From Jatrophihabitans sp. (GTDB taxonomy: Bacteria > Actinomycetota > Actinomycetes > Mycobacteriales > Jatrophihabitantaceae), in assembly GCA_036389035.1 (NCBI GenBank), contig DASVQQ010000011.1:310001-374000 (forward strand): a DNA stretch of 64,000 nucleotides. The letters run 5' to 3'. Below the pieces are notes generated by a model, which saw nothing but the letters and a program-made list of their open reading frames with translations, had not been told where the DNA came from and made no database searches. Below are positions 49,642 through 57,973 of this stretch, piece by piece; the stretch's first letter is position 1; every line of letters begins with the position of its first letter. A program made the position numbers and the translations under genes.

Positions 49642-50397
49642 TCGAACTCCTCGAGGTGACACCGGCCGCCGAAGAAGGCTGGTGGCTACTGTTCGAGCTC
49701 GCCGAGGACAACGGCGAGGATTGGCTGTTGGTGGGCGGCCAGATGATGTTCCTGCTGGCTGCCGAACACCACGCCCGGCTGCCCCGCGCAACTGTCGACG
49801 TTGACGTGGTCGTCAATGTCCGGGCGCTTCCCGGCGGCACTCAATGGTTGTCAGCCTGGCTGACCAAGCGTGACTTCGAGCAGGAAACCCCGAGCGCTGA
49901 CGGGATTCCCACCGTTTCAGCCGCCCGGCCAATCCTGGGCCGGGCCGTGTTGTCTTCGACGTACTCGCACCGGAAGGACTCGGGCAGCGGTCCAGCCTTC
50001 TCACCGTGCCACCGGGGAGAACGGTCGAAGCCCCCGGCACGACGCAGGCATTCCGTCGCAGTGAGCTGGTCGACGTCGCGGTATCCGGCCTGCCCGACCG
50101 GGGCCGGCGGAATGGACGTGTCCGGCGACCCAACCTGCTCGGGGCGCTGGTCGCCAAAGCAGCGCGGCGACAGAGATTCGGGTACGGCAGAACCCTGAGC
50201 GCGATTGGCAGGACGCCGCGCTTCTGCTCACTCTCATACCGGATCCACTGACGGTGGCGGAAGAACTCACCGCGAAGGACCGCAGACGTCTTGCCCGGTT
50301 GCGTCCACTGCTGGAGCGCGAGCACATCGGCTGGGCGACCTTAACCGCCGAGGACCACCGACTTGGGGCGGCCACGCTGTCCTTCCTCGTGGCCTAG
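49638..50397 (+). pseudogene. AbiEii-like nucleotidyltransferase, two frameshifts
   Basis: Frame 1 runs from GTG 49638 and has the fold signature WLLVGGQMMFLLAAEHHARL, then RATVDVDVVVNVRA (the metal-binding D-x-D). It then reads VSAARPILG and loses homology. The expected sequence continues in the -1 frame from about 49910 (HRFSRPANPGPGRVVFDVL, then TVPPGRTVEAPG and LLGALVAKAA) and shifts again at about 50167 to ATEIRVRQNPERDWQDAAL, ending FLVA at TAG 50395-50397. Joined, it is about 253 residues, a reasonable AbiEii/toxin size. The first site looks like a missing C in CCC(C)AC; the second like an extra CG in GCGCGGCG. Decayed toxin, or sequencing error. Confidence 0.75.
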
Positions 50398-50434
50398 TTG
50401 CCCTTTTCGTGGCCTAGACGCCCCGCCTGGCGGA

Positions 50435-50641
50435 CTACCCGCGCGGCTGGGGTGAGGTCGAGGCGCTGCCCTGGTCGTCCTCGGTGGCCTGCTCACCGGT
50501 CAGGGCCTGCTCCACGCCCGCGCCCAGCGTGCTCGCCGGACCGCCGAGGTCATCGGAGCCGCCGGGCCGGCGCTCGGTCAGCTGCTGCTCATCCGGGTCG
50601 GCGTTCTCGACGTCGGGACGGGACTGCCGCGGGTCAGTCAT
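50435..50641 (-). CDS. Small acidic hypothetical protein
   Basis: 68 residues, rich in Asp, Glu, Gln and Pro (TDPRQSRPDVENADPDEQQL), likely disordered. GAAAGG lies 8 bp before the ATG, so translation is plausible. Last of a four-gene minus-strand block with two GAF/ANTAR genes. No homologue recognised. Confidence 0.45.
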   Translation of the reverse strand: MTDPRQSRPDVENADPDEQQLTERRPGGSDDLGGPASTLGAGVEQALTGEQATEDDQGSASTSPQPRG

Positions 50642-50689
50642 CGCGGATGCCTTTCGGTGGAAACTGCCGGCGTGGCTTGCCGGGTGGCG

Positions 50690-50944
50690 TCACTCGGCGA
50701 CAGCGGGGTCGCGGTAACCGACCGGGTGGTCCTGGCCCAGCTCGATGAAGTACTCGTTCAGCGCCTGCGCGATCAGGTTGTGCTGGTGGTCATCGGGCAC
50801 CAACAGCCCGAGCACGTAGGCCTCGAGCTCCAGCTCACCGATGGTGCCGCTGACCGAGATGTGGCGCAGCCACAGCTCCGGGTAGCTCATGCCCGACAGC
50901 CGCATGCCGTCCTGCAAGCTCATGCCGGATTCGGTGGAAGTCAA
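50690..50944 (-). CDS. Small hypothetical protein coupled to an ANTAR regulator
   Basis: 84 residues (LSGMSYPELWLRHISVSGTI, then LELEAYVLGLLVPDDHQHNLIAQALNEYFIELG). Probably helical and globular, no signal peptide. ATG 50944 overlaps the stop of the GAF/ANTAR gene by 4 bp, so it is made with it; it may bind or modulate that protein. Similar short proteins are common in Frankia-like and Streptomyces ANTAR loci, but I know no name. Confidence 0.6.
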   Translation of the reverse strand: MTSTESGMSLQDGMRLSGMSYPELWLRHISVSGTIGELELEAYVLGLLVPDDHQHNLIAQALNEYFIELGQDHPVGYRDPAVAE

Positions 50945-51657
50945 GGCGCGACCTCCGCTTCGCCTGCCCGGAGCACGTCGTGGGCGACCTCGAAGATGCT
51001 GCGGCGCTGCGCCCGCGAGCGCCGGATCAGCAGGGTCATGGCGTCGGACCGGCTCAGTGAACCTCGGGCCATCAATGCCTCCTCGGCCTCGGTTATCAGC
51101 CGCGCCCTCGCCTGCGCGGCCTCGATCCGGCCGGCCGACACCGGCACGGCGATGGCCTGACCTGCCAGCTCCGGACGCGCCATCAGGGCCGACACGCAGC
51201 GCGCCAGCAGGTGCGCCACCGCCTGCGGCCGTTCGGCGTCGAAGGCGTAGCGCGAGGAGCCGTAGACGTTGATGGCCGAGGGCAGATCCGGGCCGGTCAG
51301 CGGCAGTGAGATCGAGCTGCGCACGCCACGCGCGATGGCTGCCTCGGTGAAGCCGGGAAACCGGTCGCGATCGGTCTCGGCGTCGAACTGATGGTCACGG
51401 CGCTTACGAGCGGCCGCCATGCAGGGGCCGTCTCCGGACTCGTACTGCGCCCGGTCAAGATCCAGCGCCAGGTCGTCGGAGAACACCGGGGTGTGGTAGC
51501 GGTCACCGTCAATGGTGGTGACGCTGCAAGCCACCGCGTCCGGCGCGATGTCGCGCCCGAGTTCGACGGCCCGCCTCAGCAGCACGGCCGGGTCCGATGC
51601 GGATTTCGGCTCAGCCGCAGCACTCAGCAGCTCTGCCCATTGTTGATGCGTGTTCAC
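50941..51657 (-). CDS. GAF and ANTAR domain antitermination regulator
   Basis: 238 residues from GTG 51657. GAF sensor domain (about 15-150; DGPCMAAARKRRDHQFDA, GVRSSISLPLTG), linker, and C-terminal ANTAR RNA-binding domain (about 175-238; RIEAAQARARLITEAEEALMA, then AMTLLIRRSRAQRRSIFEVA). ANTAR proteins bind tandem stem-loops in nascent RNA to prevent termination. No cysteine cluster for metal in the GAF domain. Nearby targets not identified. Starts about 100 bp after the second ANTAR gene stops. Confidence 0.85.
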   Translation of the reverse strand: MNTHQQWAELLSAAAEPKSASDPAVLLRRAVELGRDIAPDAVACSVTTIDGDRYHTPVFSDDLALDLDRAQYESGDGPCMAAARKRRDHQFDAETDRDRFPGFTEAAIARGVRSSISLPLTGPDLPSAINVYGSSRYAFDAERPQAVAHLLARCVSALMARPELAGQAIAVPVSAGRIEAAQARARLITEAEEALMARGSLSRSDAMTLLIRRSRAQRRSIFEVAHDVLRAGEAEVAP

Positions 51658-51754
51658 TTTCCCACCCTCGCAACAAGGCACGGTGTCGGCACACCCCTGC
51701 CTGCCAGGATACCCAATGGCTACCGCTCAGGTGGCAGGCGCTCGTCTGCCCGGG

Positions 51755-52519
51755 TCAGCCCTGGGACCGCGCGCCCGCCCGGCTCGGTAGTGGCGGCAAC
51801 TCCAGAACACCTGTCTCGGTCACATCCAGCGCGACGTCGGCCAGCTTGCGATGCCCGTGCTGGCTGGCCATCCGCAGCAGGTCGAAGGCTTGGGACTGGG
51901 TGACCTTGTACTGGTTCATCAACACCCCCATGGCCACGCCGATGCCACGATTGCTCTGCAGCGCCCGCTCCAGGTGAAACACCTGCTCGTGCAGCCGGGC
52001 GCTGGCCGTCGCTGACGAGGCGTGCGTGGCCAGCAGGACCGCCACCGACTCGTCGGAGGGGTCGAAGGCATCGGGCAGCGCCGAGTACAGGTTCAGCGCG
52101 GCCACCAGGTCGTCGTCTTCCAGGAACAACCGCACCGAGAGCATGCTGTGGATGCCGTGCTCGGCCGCGGCCCGCCGGCCGAACTCAGGCCACCGCTGGT
52201 CACCAGCGAGCTCGCCGGTGCGGTAGACGCATTTCTGCAGGGCCGCGTCGACGCACGGCCCGCTGCCCAGGTCGTACTGGATCTGATCGACTCGCGGCGG
52301 CAGCTCGCTGGTGCTGGCGACGGTCTCGAACCGGCCGCGCCGGCCACGACTGACCGCCGCGTGCTGCGCCGCCGGCAGCAGCTTCACACTGCGAGCCGTG
52401 ATCAGGCCGAGGGTGCCGTCCAGCCCTCGCTCGGACAGCAGCTCGCGGCCAAGGTCGGAGAACAGTTGGGCCAGTTCAGCCACGGACCGCGTCGTCCAGG
52501 GCGAGTTCTCAAGCACCAT
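51755..52519 (-). CDS. GAF and ANTAR domain antitermination regulator
   Basis: 254 residues. N-terminal GAF domain (about 28-165; LITARSVKLLPAAQHAAVSR, GSGPCVDAALQKCVYRTGEL), and C-terminal ANTAR (about 180-240; VFHLERALQSNRGIGVAMGV, LMNQYKVTQSQAFDLLRMA). The ANTAR core here is a closer match to the RNA-binding consensus than in the neighbour. Two GAF/ANTAR proteins in series suggest paralogues sensing different signals. Head of the block; 98 bp to the next ANTAR gene. Confidence 0.88.
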   Translation of the reverse strand: MVLENSPWTTRSVAELAQLFSDLGRELLSERGLDGTLGLITARSVKLLPAAQHAAVSRGRRGRFETVASTSELPPRVDQIQYDLGSGPCVDAALQKCVYRTGELAGDQRWPEFGRRAAAEHGIHSMLSVRLFLEDDDLVAALNLYSALPDAFDPSDESVAVLLATHASSATASARLHEQVFHLERALQSNRGIGVAMGVLMNQYKVTQSQAFDLLRMASQHGHRKLADVALDVTETGVLELPPLPSRAGARSQG

Positions 52520-52649
52520 CAGGGGCTCGCTTTCCCGCGGCGCCGCCCGGCACGAGCGCAGCGTGATCTGAAAAATCTAGCTGCGAAGCTACTCCACTGT
52601 GGCCCTGTCACGCTTCTTCACCCACGCCGGGTCAGGGCTGGACGGCCGC

Positions 52650-53516
52650 TCAGTCGATCGAGATGACCGTTCCGGTGACCGCCACCGAGGCAACGCCGGC
52701 CTGCAGTTCGACGATCAGCTCGCTGGGCCGCCCGATCTGGGCGCCCTGCTCGATCCGCAGCCGGGCCGGCGGCCGCACGACGCCCAGGGCCGCCAGGTAG
52801 GAGCCGTATGCCGCGGCCGCCGCGCCGGTCGCCGGGTCCTCGACCACGCCGCCGGCCGGGAACGGGTTGCGGGCCAGGTGCTCGACGGGGCTGAGCTGGA
52901 AGACCAGGCTGACCGTGGTCCAGCCCTGCTCGGCGCACAGGCCCTGCAGCGCGGCGAAGTCATAGCTCATGGTCTCCAGGGTGCGACGCTCGGCCAGGCC
53001 CAGGATCAGGTGCCAGGCCCCGGCGTAGGACAGCACCGGCGGCAGCCCCGGATCCAGCACGTCCGGAGACCAGTCGAAGCAGTCCAGCGCCTGCCGCAGC
53101 GCCGCCGGGTCGACCGGCTGCTGCCGGGCCGCGATGCTGGTCAGCCGGGTCCACCACCGCCCCGAGGGGTGCTGGCCGGTGCTCAGCGACACCGGGCCGG
53201 CCGCGGTGTCCAGCGCCAGGTCACCGGCGCCCAGCGCGCTGCCCAGGGCCGCGCCCAGCGCCACCGTGGCATGGCCGCAGAAGGGCACCTCGGCCAGCGG
53301 GGAGAAGTAGCGCACCGCGTAGTGGCGCCGGCCGGCGACCGGCGGCCCGTCGATCACGAACACCGTCTCGGAATAGCCGACGTCCCCGGCGACGGCCAGC
53401 ATGTCCTGCTCGCTCAACTCCCGGGCGTCGAGCACCACCCCTGCCGGATTGCCGCCTTCGCCGTCCAGCGCGAAAGCGCTCAACCGCAACACCGCCACCT
53501 CAGCCGCACCGCTCAT
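52650..53516 (-). CDS. PhzF family isomerase
   Basis: 288 residues, a DAP-epimerase-like fold. Visible: LDGEGGNPAGVVLDAREL near the N-terminus, catalytic Glu in VGYSETVFVID (about 49), PFCGHATVALGAALG (about 76-90), and the C-terminal DPATGAAAAAYGSYL (about 222-236). Members act as isomerases on various cyclic or allylic substrates, and only some are in phenazine synthesis; there are no phenazine genes here. Divergent from the PAP2-P450 pair. Confidence 0.88.
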   Translation of the reverse strand: MSGAAEVAVLRLSAFALDGEGGNPAGVVLDARELSEQDMLAVAGDVGYSETVFVIDGPPVAGRRHYAVRYFSPLAEVPFCGHATVALGAALGSALGAGDLALDTAAGPVSLSTGQHPSGRWWTRLTSIAARQQPVDPAALRQALDCFDWSPDVLDPGLPPVLSYAGAWHLILGLAERRTLETMSYDFAALQGLCAEQGWTTVSLVFQLSPVEHLARNPFPAGGVVEDPATGAAAAAYGSYLAALGVVRPPARLRIEQGAQIGRPSELIVELQAGVASVAVTGTVISID

Positions 53517-53610
53517 GGCCGCACCCTAACTCCAGCGCAGTGTCGCAACTCCAGGCACATTGTCGGTTGACGTCGCGCTGCCGGCTTCTGCGACAATTCT
53601 CGGGGCCACG

Positions 53611-53639
53611 ACGCCGGAACCGCACAGCGGTTTCGGCGT
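53611..53639 (+). promoter_or_regulatory. Long hairpin in the leader of the PAP2-P450 operon
   Basis: ACGCCG-G-AACCGC pairs with GCGGTT-T-CGGCGT: 12 Watson-Crick pairs and one G-T, with an ACA loop. It lies in the 225 bp between the divergent PhzF and PAP2 genes, 103 bp before the PAP2 start, and could be an attenuator or operator. Confidence 0.5.
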
Positions 53640-53741
53640 CTCGCCTGCCGGCTTGGCTGCGACTAGCCTCGACACCGGCCGCCAGGCAGCGAGGGAGGCG
53701 TCGGTGACCCGGGAACCGATCCAGATATGTTCGAATAACGC

Positions 53742-54626
53742 ATGAGCTTGAACCGCGGACTGATCAAGGCGGCTTCGAGCACCCCTCCCCCACCAGCCGG
53801 CCGAGGCGCTGTCGCGGTGGTCCGGCGGCCCCGGATCATCGGTGAGCTGGCGGTCCTGCTGGTGTTGCTGTGGGTCTATGACCTCATCCGTGGCCACGCC
53901 GACGTCCGCGAAGTGGCCGCGCTGCGCAACGGCCAGCAGCTGCTCCACTTCGAGCGCTGGCTGGGAATCGACATCGAGCTGGCGGCGAACCTGTGGACCA
54001 CCCAGCAGACGGCGCTGTCGCTGGCGGCCAGCTACTGGTACCAGTTCACCCACCTGTCGATGACCCTCGGGGTGCTGGTGTGGTGCTGGTGGCGACGGGC
54101 CGGCAGCTACCGGCGGGCCCGCAACGCGCTGGTGCTGACCAACGTCTTCGGCCTGTGCTTCTTCATGCTCTACCCGGTCGCGCCGCCGCGGTTCCTGCCC
54201 GGCTTCGGCTTCGTCGACTCGGTGGCCAACGCCGGCTTCGGGCCCACCCACGGCGGCCCGGTGACCGCCGACCAGTTCGGCGCCTTCCCGTCCCTGCACC
54301 TGGCCTGGGCGGTCTGGACCGCGGTGGTGGCGCACCGGCTGGTCCGCTCCACCGCACTGCGCTGGCTGTGGCTGTGCTACCCGGTGATCACCGCGGTGGT
54401 GGTCGTGGTGACCGGCAACCACTACCTGCTCGACGTGCTGGCCGGCGCCCTGATCGCGCTGGCGACGCTGGCGATCGCGCACCGGATCCCCCGCCGGCGC
54501 AGCGATGACCGGCACCGGCCGAGCGGGTTGCCCACCGGCCGGGCGGGTCAGGCCAACCTCACCCGGCTCAAGACCTTCCTCGGCGCCAGCGACCGCGAGC
54601 TCGAGCCGTCCCGGCGCGACCGGTAG
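53742..54626 (+). CDS. PAP2 family integral membrane phosphatase/lipid transferase
   Basis: 294 residues with about six transmembrane helices. PAP2 signatures: KxxxxxxRP-like region replaced by MLYPVAPPRFLPGFGF (about 143-158), the PSLH motif GAFPSLHLAWAVW (about 182-194) and GNHYLLDVLAGALIAL (about 225-240) with the two catalytic His. The first motif and overall layout are those of the inositol phosphorylceramide synthase (Aur1)-like PAP2 subgroup rather than a soluble phosphatase, so it may transfer a phospho head group to a lipid. Its stop overlaps the P450 start by one base. Confidence 0.85.
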   Translation: MSLNRGLIKAASSTPPPPAGRGAVAVVRRPRIIGELAVLLVLLWVYDLIRGHADVREVAALRNGQQLLHFERWLGIDIELAANLWTTQQTALSLAASYWYQFTHLSMTLGVLVWCWWRRAGSYRRARNALVLTNVFGLCFFMLYPVAPPRFLPGFGFVDSVANAGFGPTHGGPVTADQFGAFPSLHLAWAVWTAVVAHRLVRSTALRWLWLCYPVITAVVVVVTGNHYLLDVLAGALIALATLAIAHRIPRRRSDDRHRPSGLPTGRAGQANLTRLKTFLGASDRELEPSRRDR

Positions 54627-55969
54627 TGACGGGCCGGGCCGGGACGGAAGCCGGCGCGCCCACCCTGCCCGGCGCGCCCACCCTGCCTGGCCCGAGGCTG
54701 CCGATCGCGGTGCAGACCCTGCTGTTCGGCAGGTACCGGCAACGCTGGCTGCCCAGGCTGCGCCGGCGCTACGGCGACAGCTACCTGATCCGGCTGGCGC
54801 CGCACCGGCGGCGGCTGGTGGTGCTCAGCCGGCTCGCTGACGTCAGGACGGTGTTCGCGGGTTCGGCCAGCGTCTTCCACGCCGGCGAGGGCAACGCCAT
54901 CCTGCGCCCGATCATGGGCAAGCACTCGGTGCTGCTGCTCGACGAGGGCGAGCACCTGCGAATCCGGCAACTGCTGATGCCGGCCTTCCACGGCGCCTCG
55001 CTGCGCGGCTACCGGCAGCTGATCACCGAGCTGACCCGGGCCGAGGTGGCCGGCTGGCCGACCGGGCGGCCGGTGCGGCTGCACCAGCGGATGCAGGCGC
55101 TGACCCTGGAGATCATCCTTCAGGTGGTCTTCGGCGTCACCGACCAGGGCCGGCTGGCCGAGCTGCGGCCGGTGGTCGGCCGGGTCGTCGGCGTCAACCC
55201 GGTGATCATGCTGGGCTGGTTCTACCCGCGGCTGCGCCCGCTCTGGCCGTGGCGCAGGTTCACCGACATCCGGCGGGACCTGGACCGGGTGCTCTACGCC
55301 GAGATCGCCGCGCGCCGCCAGGCCGGTGACCTGGGCAGCCGTCCCGACGTGCTGTCCCAGTTGCTGCGGCTGGCCGGCCCCGGTGTGGCGCTCACCGACG
55401 CCGAGCTACGGGACAACCTGGTCACCTTGCTGCTGGCCGGGCACGAGACCACCGCCACCGCCCTGGCCTGGGCCTTCTGCGAGCTGGCACGCGACCCCGA
55501 GCTGCTCAGGCAGGCCCAGCAGGCCGCCGACGCCGGCGACGAGAACTACCTGCAGGCGCTGGCCAAGGAGTCGATGCGGTTGCACCCGGTCCTCTACCAG
55601 GTGGCCCGGCGGGTGACCGAGCCGGTCGAGCTGGGCGGCTACCTGGTGCCGGCCGGGACCACCGTGGTGCCCGCCATCGGGCTGCTGCACGCCGACCCGC
55701 GCCATCATGACGATCCCACCCGCTGTGACCCCGGACGCTTTCTCGGCGGCCAGCCGGCCGTCGGCAGCTGGATACCGTTCGGAGGCGGTGACCGGCGTTG
55801 CCTGGGCGCCGGCTTCGCGCTGCTGGAGGCCAGCGTGGTGCTGGGCGAGGTGCTGCGCCGTTACGACCTGAGTGCCGGGGCGTCCCGGCCCGAGCGGGCC
55901 AAGGCCCGCCACATCACCCTGGCCCCCAGCCGGGGAGCGCGGGTGACGCTGTCACGACGAACCGGTTGA
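54626..55969 (+). CDS. Cytochrome P450
   Basis: 447 residues. Oxygen-binding helix I motif LLAGHETTATALAW (about 268-281), ExxR in KESMRLHPVLY (about 314) with the PERF region RFLGGQP, and heme-ligating Cys in FGGGDRRCLGAGFALLE (about 391). GTG 54626 shares one base with the PAP2 stop (TAGTG), so translation is coupled. Long, hydrophobic N-terminus without an obvious membrane anchor. The order of lipid-type PAP2 followed by P450 suggests oxidation of a lipid, terpenoid or sphingolipid-like product; ferredoxin and reductase are not nearby. Confidence 0.9.
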   Translation: MTGRAGTEAGAPTLPGAPTLPGPRLPIAVQTLLFGRYRQRWLPRLRRRYGDSYLIRLAPHRRRLVVLSRLADVRTVFAGSASVFHAGEGNAILRPIMGKHSVLLLDEGEHLRIRQLLMPAFHGASLRGYRQLITELTRAEVAGWPTGRPVRLHQRMQALTLEIILQVVFGVTDQGRLAELRPVVGRVVGVNPVIMLGWFYPRLRPLWPWRRFTDIRRDLDRVLYAEIAARRQAGDLGSRPDVLSQLLRLAGPGVALTDAELRDNLVTLLLAGHETTATALAWAFCELARDPELLRQAQQAADAGDENYLQALAKESMRLHPVLYQVARRVTEPVELGGYLVPAGTTVVPAIGLLHADPRHHDDPTRCDPGRFLGGQPAVGSWIPFGGGDRRCLGAGFALLEASVVLGEVLRRYDLSAGASRPERAKARHITLAPSRGARVTLSRRTG

Positions 55970-56545
55970 GACTCCCGTCCGGCTGGGCTGGTGGCTCGCA
56001 TGCCACCGGCCGGCATGCCACCGCCTCGCATGCGACAAGCTTGCCTGGGCCGGCCGCCCGCCGGATCTGCCGGCGACCACGGTCCAGCCGGCCGGCACCG
56101 GCGGCAGCTGCGCCTGCACCAGCAGCCGGTCCCGGATCAGGCCCAGCACCGTTTCGGCGCTGACCTGCCTGAGCCCGAGCCGATCCCGGCGCCGCGCCTG
56201 GATCAGCGCGACCAGCGCGGTGACCGCCACCATTACCAAACCTGACTCCGACAGCTGAGCCGGATCCGGCCCGTGCGCGAGGACGACCAGGCCCAGGCAG
56301 AGCGCCGCGGTCACCAGCAGCGCCAGCATCGCCCGCTGGCCGAGCGCCAGCGACGACAGCACCACCATGACGGCGATCAGCGCTGCCATCTCGACCGGGC
56401 TGCCGTCATCCAGCAGCGCCCAGCAGGCGCCCAGCAGCAGCGCCAGCACCGCTAGCACCGCGAGCACGCGCTGGGAAGGCCGCTTGGCGCGGGCCCGGAG
56501 CCGGCGCGCGTGGCCACTCAAGCTGTCGGGGAATGCCGCGGTCAT
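55952..56545 (-). pseudogene. Truncated PP2C-type phosphatase: membrane/linker part only
   Basis: 197 residues from ATG 56545 (MTAAFPDSLSGH). Four to five transmembrane helices (about 25-120) are followed by VSAETVLGLIRDRLLVQAQL and PPVPAGWTVVAGRSGG. The last piece resembles the entry into the SpoIIE-like phosphatase domain of actinobacterial PP2C proteins (usually ...AGGxxFAGDF), but here it breaks at GRPAQAS into a repeat-like HARRWHAGRWHAS tail and stops inside the 3' end of the P450 gene (17-bp overlap). The catalytic domain is gone. Alternatively a short membrane protein in its own right. Confidence 0.5.
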
Positions 56546-56655
56546 GGTGACGCTCACCGTAGTGAGCAACGACCTGGCCGGTAGCGAAGCGGTACCGATC
56601 TGTTACGGAGCGTGTCCGCTTTCGCCAGCTGTGACCGTTCGGGCAGGATGGGCAG

Positions 56656-57054
56656 ATGACTGAAGCCCAGGACCGGCCCAGGCGTCGCCGCCGGCCACGC
56701 CGATCGGCTGACGAGCCGGCCGGTCAGGGCAGCGAGGCCGGCTCTGCCGGGCAGGCCGGCTCAGCCGGAGCGAGGCAGGGCCAGCCGGCCGAACAGAACC
56801 CGGCCGGGCGCCGCTCCGGCAATTCGGGCGCCGGCCGCCGTGAGGACTCAGGCCGCGGCCGGGACTCCGAGCGCGGGCACGGCCGGGACTCCGAGCGCGG
56901 TTGGCGTGAGCTGGCCGGCAGCTCGCCGTCCCAGGTGGGTCTGAACGGCGCGCTGCGCGCCCGGGAAGTGGCCAGGCCAACCGCGGAGGATCTGGCCGCC
57001 GCCGAGCGCTCCGTGGTGGTGGTGCGGCGGCAGTGGCAGCCGCCGGAGGCCTGA
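56656..57054 (+). CDS. Arg/Gly-rich hypothetical protein
   Basis: 132 residues. Basic start (RPRRRRRPRRSADEP), a Gly/Ser/Arg-rich disordered middle with GRDSERGHGRDSERGW repeats, and a short conserved-looking C-terminus (AREVARPTAEDLAAAERSVV, then VRRQWQPPE). AGGA lies 9 bp upstream of ATG 56656. Convergent with rpiB, 4 bp between stops. Possibly nucleic-acid binding; I recognise the C-terminal pattern from other actinobacteria but no function. Confidence 0.6.
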   Translation: MTEAQDRPRRRRRPRRSADEPAGQGSEAGSAGQAGSAGARQGQPAEQNPAGRRSGNSGAGRREDSGRGRDSERGHGRDSERGWRELAGSSPSQVGLNGALRAREVARPTAEDLAAAERSVVVVRRQWQPPEA

Positions 57055-57058
57055 GGGC

Positions 57059-57520
57059 TCAGCCGGGCAGCGTGCCGCTCTGCTCGAACGCGCTCAGCAT
57101 GCCGATCCGCCGGACATGGCGGGGGTCCTCGGAGAATGCCGTGTTCACGAACGCGTCGACGATGGACAGCGCGGCGTCCTGGCTGTGCAGCCGGGCGCCG
57201 AGGCCCAGCACGTTGGCGTCATTGTGCTGGCGCGCCAGGATCGCGGTCGGCAGGTCATAGCCCAGCGCGGCCCTGGCGCCGGTGACCTTGTTGGCCGCGA
57301 TCTGCTCACCGTTGCCGGAGCCGCCCAGCACGATGCCGAGGCTGCCGGGGTCGGCCACCACCCGCTGGGCGGTGCCGATGCAGTACGGCGGGTAGTCGTC
57401 CTCGGGCTCGTAGGTGTGCGGCCCGCAGTCGGTGACCTCGTGCCCGGCGGCCCTCAGATGCTCGACCAGCACGCCTTTCAGCTCAAATCCGGCATGGTCG
57501 CTGCCCAGGTAAACGCGCAT
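57059..57520 (-). CDS. rpiB: Ribose-5-phosphate isomerase B
   Basis: 153 residues. Interconverts ribose-5-phosphate and ribulose-5-phosphate. N-terminus VYLGSDHAGFELKG, and GIVLGGSGNGEQIAANKV (about 64-81), where Glu rather than Cys follows GNG; this is the actinobacterial type in which a glutamate is the catalytic base (as described for M. tuberculosis RpiB). His in RQHNDANVLGLGARL (about 100) is present. Single gene. Confidence 0.95.
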   Translation of the reverse strand: MRVYLGSDHAGFELKGVLVEHLRAAGHEVTDCGPHTYEPEDDYPPYCIGTAQRVVADPGSLGIVLGGSGNGEQIAANKVTGARAALGYDLPTAILARQHNDANVLGLGARLHSQDAALSIVDAFVNTAFSEDPRHVRRIGMLSAFEQSGTLPG

Positions 57521-57616
57521 GCCGGCAATCGTGCCAGCCTAGGCAGGCACCGGGGTGGCCGGGCGCCGGTTGACGAGCCGGCCCGTCGAGCTCTCCTCGG
57601 GCCGAAGGCTGAGACC

Positions 57617-57964
57617 TCAGTCCGGCTGAAAGCCGAACTGCCCGTCGGACAGCGTGCTCAACCGGTGCTCGGCGACTGCCGCCGAGGTGGGAATGGGGCC
57701 GTACACATGAGGAAACTCCTCATCGGAGCCGTAGAGGTCCTCATCCACCACCCGCTCGGCCAGCCGCGCCGGGTCGACCTCGATCACCAGCAGGTCGTCC
57801 CGGCCGCGGAACCTGGCGTTGGCGGTCCTGGCCACCTGGTCGCGGTAGGAGAAGTGCACGAAGCCCTCCTGCTCCAGCGACGGCGGGCGGTAGCTGCCCT
57901 GGGCGCAGGCCGCCCGCCAGTCGGCGTCGGCCACGATGTGAAAGATCCTCGGCGTGGCTGCCAC
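57617..57964 (-). CDS. DUF952 family protein
   Basis: 115 residues, full length for DUF952: RIFHIVADADWRAACAQGSY, then GFVHFSYRDQVARTANARF (His about 37) and HVYGPIPTSAAVAEHRL. The fold is related to ADP-ribosyltransferase/glutathione-type enzymes, but function is unproven. Follows the DsbA-like gene by 9 bp on the same strand; GTG start 57964. Confidence 0.92.
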   Translation of the reverse strand: MAATPRIFHIVADADWRAACAQGSYRPPSLEQEGFVHFSYRDQVARTANARFRGRDDLLVIEVDPARLAERVVDEDLYGSDEEFPHVYGPIPTSAAVAEHRLSTLSDGQFGFQPD

Positions 57965-57973
57965 AGCCGTGGC

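Noticed and set aside
49242..50198. 318-residue continuous frame including the nucleotidyltransferase
   Set aside because: The first part overlaps the HTH gene in another frame; the real start is the overlapping GTG 49638, and homology leaves this frame at about 49910.
53725..53740. LexA/SOS box (ATGTTCGAAT) before PAP2
   Set aside because: Only one half-site is present; the other half does not match GAAC.
53560..53745. 61-codon ORF ending in an ATGA overlap with the PAP2 start
   Set aside because: Starts at TTG without a ribosome binding site and shows no domain; the overlap is the only support. Kept as part of the leader.
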